A DNA stretch of 20,088 bases from JBEIUL01 sp044356865. Its GTDB lineage: Bacteria; Planctomycetota; Phycisphaerae; Phycisphaerales; SM1A02. Positions within the stretch are counted from its first letter, which is position 1, and each line of letters opens with the position of its first letter. Below the pieces are notes generated by a model. It was not told where the DNA came from and did not search any database. It worked only from the letters and a program-made list of their open reading frames with translations. The stretch lies in contig JBIKVN010000028.1 of assembly GCA_044356865.1 (NCBI GenBank), positions 1 to 20,088 on the forward strand. Reading direction: 5' to 3'. Positions 9,020-15,230 of the stretch are shown one piece after another. The position numbers and the translations under genes are program-made.

Positions 9020-9735
9020 TGGCCCTCCTCGCCGTAGGAGTAGAGATTGTCGGCGCTCTCGTCGATGCCGCCGGTCGACCCGTTGTCGACGAGGATGCCG
9101 TCCGGCCCGCCGCTCACGAACAGCACCTGCCGGTTCCGGCACGATCGCGGGCCGGTCGACTCGGACACGGTGCGGATCGACCCGTCGATCTCCGGGGTGC
9201 CGGACTCGCCGGTGCGGAACGCCCGTCCGGGGAAGATCGCCACGATCGGGTTGCCCCACGCGTCGACGACTTCCTTTACGTTCGCGTACTGCACCGGTGT
9301 GGTCTGGGTGCGGATCCTTCTCAGGGTGTCGTCCGGCAGGCGAGCCAGCATCGACTCGACATCGGGCTGCTTCGCGATGAGCTCGATCAAGGCCACGGTG
9401 CGGCGGCGGTGCTTCTGCAGGTCGCCCGACCCGTTGTATTGCAACACCGCCGCGGGAATGCCGAGGGACGCGATGGTCGGGTCGGGGACGATGTCCCAGG
9501 TCCCGGTCTCTCCGGTCGCGTTCTGGAAACTCACCGGCCGGTCGACCTGCCGCTCCCACTCCTTCATCGCCGCGTCGAGCACCGCGAGGGTGTTCTGGGT
9601 GTTCCGCTTCTCGTTGGCGGCGATCACCGCGGTCGAGACCGCGACCACGAGGGCCGCGAGCAGCAGGATGATCCCGATGACGATGGTGAGCTCGAGCAGG
9701 CTGAAGCCCGCCGCCGGTCGCGTGCGCGTCCTCAT
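9016..9735 (-). CDS. GspG-like pseudopilin, second copy (239 aa)
   Basis: A prepilin-like protein with leader MRTRTRPAAG, cleavage after Gly10, then FSLLELTIVIGIILLL with Glu15 at +5. The helix continues into NTLAVLDAAMKEWERQ, like the amphipathic helix of GspG. The C-terminal half carries GspG hallmarks: DAWGNPI at about 158-164 (family DPWGNPY), then GGPDGILVDN (209-218) and an acidic tail GGIDESADNLYSYGEEG (222-238). The tail recalls the calcium-binding C-terminal loop of major pseudopilins. Calcium binding is inferred from this likeness only. The ATG is chosen because GGAG lies 8 bases upstream and the start overlaps the previous stop as ATGA. With the gene just upstream it forms a pair of adjacent GspG-like subunits. 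Either may be the main filament subunit. Unlike its neighbours, it has no clear lower-GC patch. Confidence 0.85.
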   Translation of the reverse strand: MRTRTRPAAGFSLLELTIVIGIILLLAALVVAVSTAVIAANEKRNTQNTLAVLDAAMKEWERQVDRPVSFQNATGETGTWDIVPDPTIASLGIPAAVLQYNGSGDLQKHRRRTVALIELIAKQPDVESMLARLPDDTLRRIRTQTTPVQYANVKEVVDAWGNPIVAIFPGRAFRTGESGTPEIDGSIRTVSESTGPRSCRNRQVLFVSGGPDGILVDNGSTGGIDESADNLYSYGEEGQ

Positions 9736-10838
9736 TGGCCGATCTCCAGCAGGTTGTCCTGGTTGAAACCGCCCGCGTCGCGTCGGGCGTTCTCGTCGAC
9801 CCGCTTGTCGGGCCCGACCGAGAAGATCCCCACCCGGGCCGACTTGAGCCGCGGCAGCGTGCCCGCATCGCCGGTCGCGTCGGCGACGCCCTCGACGTCC
9901 TCGCCCTGCCGGAACTCGAAGGGCCGCAGGCAGAAGATGTCGCCGAGGTCGCGACGCCGTGCGTTCGCCCCGAGGAGCGTCACGGGATCGGGCCCCTTGA
10001 GGTCGCCGGTCGCGTACGCCCGGCGGTAGTAGCGGATCGGCGTGCCCCAATAGTCGACGAAGACCTTGGGCAGCGAATCGAATTGCGGGTCGTCGCTCGC
10101 GACGATGATCGGGGCCCCCGTCGCGTCGAGCCCCTTGATGCCGCCGAGGATCGAGGTGTCCTTCAGGTCGATGTAGGGACCGAAGACCTTGCCCTCGAGG
10201 ATATTGCTGTTGCGGTTCGAGTTCGAATACTCGGCGGCACTCAAGCTACCAAATGGATTTCGAAAATCGAACCGACCGTTACCCTGCTCCCCGCCCCGCG
10301 GGTTCAGGAGCGCCCCCCAGACCCCGTCCTCGCCGGGAGAGCGGAAGCCGAGCGGCGGCGACTCCTTCGCACCAGGCGTGTTTCCCGCCGACGAGAGCGA
10401 CCCGAACACCCCATAGCCGTCGACGCTGCGATCGGAGTATCCGAGGAGGTATTCGGGCAGGCTCGTGATCGAGTACCACTGCTGCCAGTCCGCGACCGAC
10501 TGGGCGTTGGGTTCGCCGTCAGCCCCAACCTCCCACCTGACCGGCGGCCTGATCAGATCCCGCAGAAGGCCAGGAGCCTGCGGTGACGCCCCCGCTCCCT
10601 GCCCCCGCCCGAGCACCGGCGGGTCGTACCCGATGTCGATCTTGAACTTCGCCGTGCCCTGGACGAGCGTCGTCAGCAGGAACTGCGTCTTCGCCGACTG
10701 GGCCCGCCGCGAGGCGATGTTGAGGGCCACCACGAGGATGCCCAAGAGCGCCACGATGATCCCGATGACGACGAGCAGCTCGACGATCGAGAAGCCGCGG
10801 GGGCTCGGGCGAGGGTTGCTGCGGGCGGTTGCCGTCAC
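9732..10838 (-). CDS. gspG: GspG-like major pseudopilin candidate (368 aa, GTG start)
   Basis: The first pseudopilin gene after the platform gene, the usual position of the major subunit. The leader ends SPRG (Gly15), followed by FSIVELLVVIGIIVALLGIL with Glu20 at +5. The helix leads into AKTQFLLTTLVQGTAKFKID, typical of GspG-like N-terminal helices. DYWGTPIRYY at about 262 corresponds to the DPWGNP motif. IFSVGPDKRVDEN at about 338 and the NQDN ending resemble the calcium-binding loop. At 368 residues it is far longer than classical GspG (about 140). The extra length sits between the helix and the WG motif and includes a Gly/Ser/Asn-rich loop in a lower-GC patch (from about 10195). The start is GTG with GGAG 5 bases upstream. 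The gap to the platform gene is 33 bases. Assignment to the major subunit is inferred from gene order; its length would also fit a minor pseudopilin. Confidence 0.82.
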   Translation of the reverse strand: MTATARSNPRPSPRGFSIVELLVVIGIIVALLGILVVALNIASRRAQSAKTQFLLTTLVQGTAKFKIDIGYDPPVLGRGQGAGASPQAPGLLRDLIRPPVRWEVGADGEPNAQSVADWQQWYSITSLPEYLLGYSDRSVDGYGVFGSLSSAGNTPGAKESPPLGFRSPGEDGVWGALLNPRGGEQGNGRFDFRNPFGSLSAAEYSNSNRNSNILEGKVFGPYIDLKDTSILGGIKGLDATGAPIIVASDDPQFDSLPKVFVDYWGTPIRYYRRAYATGDLKGPDPVTLLGANARRRDLGDIFCLRPFEFRQGEDVEGVADATGDAGTLPRLKSARVGIFSVGPDKRVDENARRDAGGFNQDNLLEIGQ

Positions 10839-10871
10839 GGGATCTCCGGTATCGGGGCGGAAGGGCGTCCG

Positions 10872-12167
10872 TCAGACCTTCGAGCTCGAGACGCTCTCGA
10901 TCATCGACACGAGGGGAAGGAAGAGGGCGAGCACGATGGTGCCGACGATGCCGCCGAGGATCACCACCATGAACGGCTCGAGCAGCGACAGGAGACTGGC
11001 CACCGCCACATCGACCTCCTCGTCGTAGTTGTCGGCGACCTTCATGAGCATCACGTCGAGGTCGCCGGTCTCCTCGCCGACGTCGATCATGTTCACCACG
11101 ATCGCGTCGCAGACCTTCGACTCGCGGAGCGGCCCCGCGAAGGTCTCGCCCTCGCGGATCGAGTCGTGCACCTTGCCGAGGGCCCGCTCGAAGACGAAGT
11201 TGCCCGAGGTCTCCTTGGTGATGTTGATCGCCTCGAGGATCGGCACGCCGGCGCTGATCAGCGTGCCGAGCGTCCGCGTGAACCGGGCCACCGCGGTCTT
11301 CCGCACCAGCTGCCCGATGACCGGGATCTTGGTGATGATGATGTCGGTCCAGGCCTTCCCGAAAGCGGTCTTGCGGATGAGCTTGAAGAAGATGAACAGC
11401 AGGAACGGCGAGGCGATGATCCACACCGCGCCGGGGATCCGCTGGCCCGGGTTCTGGCCCGCGACCCACTTGCTGGCGCCGACGAGGAAGATCGTGAGCT
11501 TCGGCAGCTGCACGTCGAAGTCGTTGAAGATCTCCTGGAACTTCGGGATGACGAAGTACATGATGCCCGTCACGATCGCCACCGCGATGCAGATGACCAC
11601 CGTCGGGTAGATGAGGGCACCCTTGATGCGCCGCTTCAGCCGCTGGTTCTTCTCCATGAAGTCGGCGAGACGCTGGAGGATCACGTCGAGCACGCCGCCG
11701 ATCTCGCCCGCGGCCACCATCTTGGTGTAGAGCCGGTCGAAGGCCTTCGGGTGCTTGCCGAGGGCGTCGGAGAGGGTGCTGCCGCTCTCGACATCCTCGC
11801 AGACTCCGCCGAGGATGTTCTTGAGGAGGCCGGGCTTCTGCTGCTGCTCGAGGATCTGCAGCGACCTCAGGAGCGGCAGGCCCGCGTCCTGCAGGGTCGA
11901 GAGCTGCCGGGTGAACAGCGTCATCCGCTTGAGCGGCACGCCGCCGATCGAGAAGTTGAAGCCCTTGCCCTTCTTCTTCGGGCCCGCGGCCTTGGCCTTC
12001 GCGGCCTTGCCTTCGCCGCCGCCCTTGATCCGCTGCTCGCGGACCGAGGTGGGGAAGAAGCCCTGGCCCTTGATCTTCTTGAGGGCGTCCTCGCTCGAGT
12101 CGGCCTCGATCGTGCCCTTCTGCACCTTGCCCGCGGAATTCATCGCCTCGTACGCGTAGGTCGCCAT
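10872..12167 (-). CDS. gspF: Inner-membrane platform protein GspF/PilC
   Basis: A polytopic inner-membrane protein that couples the cytoplasmic ATPases to pilin polymerisation. The N-terminal MATYAYEAMNSAGK is the usual GspF/PilC opening. Two homologous cytoplasmic T2SSF domains follow at about 80-185 and 290-395, each with the family signature (GEIGGVLDVIL at 154-164, GEETGDLDVML at 364-374). Hydrophobic segments lie at about 186-208, 246-264 and 398-422. A Lys/Gly-rich linker (about 47-70) is longer than usual. Length (431) fits the family (about 400). An in-frame TTG lies two codons upstream at 12173, but the ATG at 12167 has GGAG at 7 bases and is preferred. The gene lies 25 bases after the GspE-type ATPase gene and before the pseudopilins. 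Very high confidence in family; PilC and GspF cannot be told apart from sequence alone. Confidence 0.95.
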   Translation of the reverse strand: MATYAYEAMNSAGKVQKGTIEADSSEDALKKIKGQGFFPTSVREQRIKGGGEGKAAKAKAAGPKKKGKGFNFSIGGVPLKRMTLFTRQLSTLQDAGLPLLRSLQILEQQQKPGLLKNILGGVCEDVESGSTLSDALGKHPKAFDRLYTKMVAAGEIGGVLDVILQRLADFMEKNQRLKRRIKGALIYPTVVICIAVAIVTGIMYFVIPKFQEIFNDFDVQLPKLTIFLVGASKWVAGQNPGQRIPGAVWIIASPFLLFIFFKLIRKTAFGKAWTDIIITKIPVIGQLVRKTAVARFTRTLGTLISAGVPILEAINITKETSGNFVFERALGKVHDSIREGETFAGPLRESKVCDAIVVNMIDVGEETGDLDVMLMKVADNYDEEVDVAVASLLSLLEPFMVVILGGIVGTIVLALFLPLVSMIESVSSSKV

Positions 12168-12192
12168 GGTCAAGCTCCGGTCGTGACGCCGT

Positions 12193-13938
12193 TCAATCCT
12201 CGACGATCGTCTCCCGCACCACCTCGTCGATGGTGGTCTGCCCCTCGTAGATGCCCAGCAGGCCGCTCTCGCGCAGGGTCCGCATGCCGCGCTTGCGGGC
12301 CTCGACCCGCAGCACCGCGGTGCTGGCCTGCTGCATGATCATCTCCCGCAGCTCGTCGTCGAACCGCATGATCTCGAAGATGGCCATGCGGCCCTTGTAG
12401 CCCGTGCGGTTGCACTTGTCGCAGCCGCGGCCGCGGCAGAAGGTCCGGCCCTCGACATCCTGCGGCTTGAGCGCGAGCTCCATGAGCTGCTCCTCGGTCG
12501 GCAGGTAGGTCTCCTTGCAGCCCTGGCAGATCCGCCGCACCAGCCGCTGGGCCACGATGGCCTCGACCGTCGCGGTCAGGAGGAAGGTCTCGACGCCGAG
12601 GTCCACGAGGCGCAGGATCGAGCTCGGGGCGTCGTTGGTGTGCAGCGTGGTGAACACCAGGTGGCCGGTGAGCGAGGCCTGGATCGCGATCTGCGCCGTC
12701 TCGAGGTCGCGGATCTCGCCGACGAGGATGATGTCGGGGTCCTGCCGGAGGAAGCTGCGGAGGAGCCGCCCGAAGGTCAGTTCCTGCTCGACATTCACCT
12801 GGCACTGGATGAGCCCCTCGATGTCGTACTCGACCGGATCCTCGGCGGTGAGGATCTTGACCTCGGGCTCGTTCAGCTCGTTGAGGGCCGCGTAGAGCGT
12901 GGTGGTCTTGCCCGAGCCGGTGGGGCCGGTGACCACCACGATGCCGTTCGGACGCGAGATGATCGCCCTCAGGTCGGCGAGCTCGTCGTCGCGCAGGCCG
13001 ATCCGGTCGAGCGAGAGCTGAACGTTGGAGCGGTCGAGGACCCGCAGGACCACCGATTCGCCGAACATGGTGGGCAGCACCGCGACGCGGAGGTCGACCG
13101 GGGCCCCGCCGATGTGGAGCTCGATGCGGCCGTCCTGGGGCAGCCGCCGCTCGGCGATGTTCAGCTTCGACATGACCTTCACGCGGCTGACGATCGGCAG
13201 GGCGAGCTGCTTCGGCGGCGGGACCATCTCGTAGAGGACGCCGTCGATGCGGTAGCGCATCTTGAACTCGTCCTCGAAGGGCTCGAAGTGGATGTCGCTG
13301 GCCTTGTCGCGGATCGCCTGCATGAGCACGGCGTTGAGCAGCTGGACGACCTTGTTGTCGTTCGCCGCGCTCGTCATGTCGTTCAGGTCGATCGAGTCGC
13401 CGCGGCCGGCCATCGCCTGCACCGCGTCGGAGGCGGCCGCCTCGGCCATGACCGACTGCAGGCCGGTCGCCTTCTGGGCGTACCGCGACTGCAGGATCCG
13501 GTCGATCTCGGCCGCCGGCGCCACCACCGCCGTGACCTTGAAGTTCATGAGCATCCGGAGGTCGTCGACGGCCTTGAAGTTCGACGGGTCCTTCATGGCC
13601 ACCGTCAGCCGCTTGGTGGCCGGGTCGAACTCGATCGGCACGATCCCGTAGGTGTTGGCCGTCTCGGGGGGGACCGCGGCGAACGCCGCCTCGGGGATCG
13701 CCCCCTCTTCGAGGTGGACGAAGGACATCCCCTGCTGCCCGGCCAGGGTGGCGAGGATGTCCTCCTCGGTGATGTAGCCGAGCTCGACCAGGATCTTCCC
13801 GACCGGGGTTCCCTTGTGGCTCCCCTGCTGGAGGGTCAGGGCCTCGTGGACCTGTTCCCGGGTCGCCTTGCCCAGCTTGGCAAGCACGCGGCCGAAGCGT
13901 CGGCCCTTGAGTTCGTCGGGTGAAACGGAGTCGGCCAT
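12193..13938 (-). CDS. gspE: GspE/PilB-family assembly ATPase with MshEN domain
   Basis: A cytoplasmic hexameric ATPase expected to power filament assembly through GspF. The N-terminal domain carries the two 24-residue MshEN motifs, which bind cyclic di-GMP in related proteins. Motif I (14-37) has R14, G16, G23, L34 and Q37. Motif II (45-68) has G47, G54, L65 and Q68, with Pro in place of the first Arg. The core has SDIHFEP (214-220), Walker A GPTGSGKTT (338-346, K344), Asp box AEDPVEY (365-371), LRQDPD (397-402), Walker B ending at E408, His box TGHLVF (424-429), and a zinc tetracysteine site C471, C474, C506, C509. All expected catalytic elements are present at family length (581). The ATG has no good ribosome binding site. 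A 140-base gap separates it from pilT upstream, the longest gap in the operon. Cyclic di-GMP control is an inference from the motifs. Confidence 0.95.
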   Translation of the reverse strand: MADSVSPDELKGRRFGRVLAKLGKATREQVHEALTLQQGSHKGTPVGKILVELGYITEEDILATLAGQQGMSFVHLEEGAIPEAAFAAVPPETANTYGIVPIEFDPATKRLTVAMKDPSNFKAVDDLRMLMNFKVTAVVAPAAEIDRILQSRYAQKATGLQSVMAEAAASDAVQAMAGRGDSIDLNDMTSAANDNKVVQLLNAVLMQAIRDKASDIHFEPFEDEFKMRYRIDGVLYEMVPPPKQLALPIVSRVKVMSKLNIAERRLPQDGRIELHIGGAPVDLRVAVLPTMFGESVVLRVLDRSNVQLSLDRIGLRDDELADLRAIISRPNGIVVVTGPTGSGKTTTLYAALNELNEPEVKILTAEDPVEYDIEGLIQCQVNVEQELTFGRLLRSFLRQDPDIILVGEIRDLETAQIAIQASLTGHLVFTTLHTNDAPSSILRLVDLGVETFLLTATVEAIVAQRLVRRICQGCKETYLPTEEQLMELALKPQDVEGRTFCRGRGCDKCNRTGYKGRMAIFEIMRFDDELREMIMQQASTAVLRVEARKRGMRTLRESGLLGIYEGQTTIDEVVRETIVED

Positions 13939-14078
13939 GGGGGAATCTCGGGGCTAGATTCGCGGATGAGGTGGCGGGCATCCGGCGCCGCCAACCCGCT
14001 TTTCATACGGACACTTGGATTCGCGCGATGCACCGAAGCGTCGAGAACCGGGTCGGGACCTTGTCGCCCGAACTCCGG
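13939..14078 (-). other. 140-bp gap between pilT and gspE
   Basis: This is the longest untranslated interval inside the otherwise tightly packed operon. On the minus strand it is somewhat less GC-rich in the middle and has a TATGAA-like hexamer near 14002-14007, but no matching -35 at the right distance. A 6-bp stem TGGCGG/CCGCCA with a 10-base loop is present without a T-run. No promoter or terminator can be claimed, though its size would allow an internal promoter for the assembly genes downstream. Confidence 0.4.
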
Positions 14079-15197
14079 TCATTCGACCGCTTCGCTCTTC
14101 TCGTCGAGCTCCTGTCGACCGGTGGCGATGCCCCGCGAACGGAACTTGCTGCTCATGGCACCCGGGTCGCGCGACTTATCGGCCGCCTCCTCGGGCGAGA
14201 TCCGGCCACCTTCCCAGAGCTGCCAAAGGTGGTCGTCGAGAAGCTGCATGCCGAACTTCTTGCCGGTCTGGATCGCCGAGTCGATGCGAAAGGTCTTGTT
14301 CTCGCGGATCAGGTTGGCGATGGCCGGGGTGACCACGAGGAACTCGTAGGCCGCCACCCGGCCCGGCCGGTCGATGGTCGGCAGGAGCGCCTGGCTGAGC
14401 ACGGCGATGAGCGAGGTCGAGAGCTGGACCCGGACCTGGGCCTGCTGGCTGACCGGGAAGGCGTCGATGATGCGGTTGATCGTGCCCGACGCCCCGGTGG
14501 TGTGGAGGGTCCCGAAGACGAGGTGGCCCGTCTCGGCCGCCCGGATCGCCGCCTCGATCGTCTCGAGGTCGCGCATCTCGCCCACGAGGATCACGTCGGG
14601 ATCCGATCGCAGCACGCGGCGGAGGGCCTCGGAAAATGTCGGGACATCGTCGCCGACCTGCCGCTGGTTCACCACGCTCTTCTTGTGGTAGTGGTAGTAC
14701 TCGATCGGGTCCTCGACCGTGACGATGTGCCGGTCGAAGTCGGTGTTGATGTAGTCGATCATCGTGGCCAGCGTGGTCGACTTGCCCGAACCGGTCGGAC
14801 CGGTCACGAGGAAGAGGCCGCGGGGGCGACGGACCAGTTCGCGGCAGATCGGCGGGATGCCGATCTGCTCGAAGGTCAGCAGCTTGTTCGGGATGAGCCG
14901 CAGGACCATCGTGATGGCCCCGCGCTGCCGGAAGACCGAGACCCGGAAGCGGGCCGCGGTGCCGTAGGCGAAGCCGAAGTCGGTGCCGCCGACCTCGGCG
15001 ACCTCGGCCTGGTTCTTCTCCGGGGTGATCGACTTCATCAGCGTGACGAGGTCGTCCTTGTCGAGGACCTTGGTCTTCAGCCGGACCAGGCCGCCGTGGA
15101 GGCGGACGGTCGGCTCGCGACCCTCGGAGAGGTGGAGGTCGGAGGCTCCCTGCTTGACGACGGTGTCGAGCAGGCGGTCGATCTGCATGGTGGACAT
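14079..15197 (-). CDS. pilT: PilT-family retraction ATPase
   Basis: A cytoplasmic hexameric ATPase that in type IV pili drives filament disassembly and retraction. It has the short PilT architecture without an MshEN domain or zinc site: an N-terminal PAS-like region beginning IDRLLDTVVKQGASDLHLSEG, Walker A GPTGSGKST (133-141), Asp box VEDPIEY (161-167), LRSDPDVILVGEMRD (196-210, E207), and His box TGHLVFGTLHT (223-233). The diagnostic AIRNLIRE motif appears as AIANLIRE (292-299), with Ala for Arg; I believe this variant also occurs in other PilT proteins. The C-terminus, with ISPEEAADKSRDP, is typical. Length 372 compares with about 345. ATG 15197 is used; a second in-frame ATG at 15188 is equally possible, and neither has a clear ribosome binding site. 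Its place among GspG/GspK-like genes points to a retractable filament, not a pure secretion pseudopilus. It starts 33 bases after the first ATPase gene. Confidence 0.94.
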   Translation of the reverse strand: MSTMQIDRLLDTVVKQGASDLHLSEGREPTVRLHGGLVRLKTKVLDKDDLVTLMKSITPEKNQAEVAEVGGTDFGFAYGTAARFRVSVFRQRGAITMVLRLIPNKLLTFEQIGIPPICRELVRRPRGLFLVTGPTGSGKSTTLATMIDYINTDFDRHIVTVEDPIEYYHYHKKSVVNQRQVGDDVPTFSEALRRVLRSDPDVILVGEMRDLETIEAAIRAAETGHLVFGTLHTTGASGTINRIIDAFPVSQQAQVRVQLSTSLIAVLSQALLPTIDRPGRVAAYEFLVVTPAIANLIRENKTFRIDSAIQTGKKFGMQLLDDHLWQLWEGGRISPEEAADKSRDPGAMSSKFRSRGIATGRQELDEKSEAVE

Positions 15198-15230
15198 GGG
15201 TGGTGGCCGTGGGAAAGCGGGCGGCGGCGG

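Noticed and set aside
14079..15197. AIANLIRE in place of AIRNLIRE as a sign of a defective PilT
   Set aside because: All nucleotide-binding motifs are intact, and I recall the Ala form in other PilT proteins, so it is not good evidence of loss of function.
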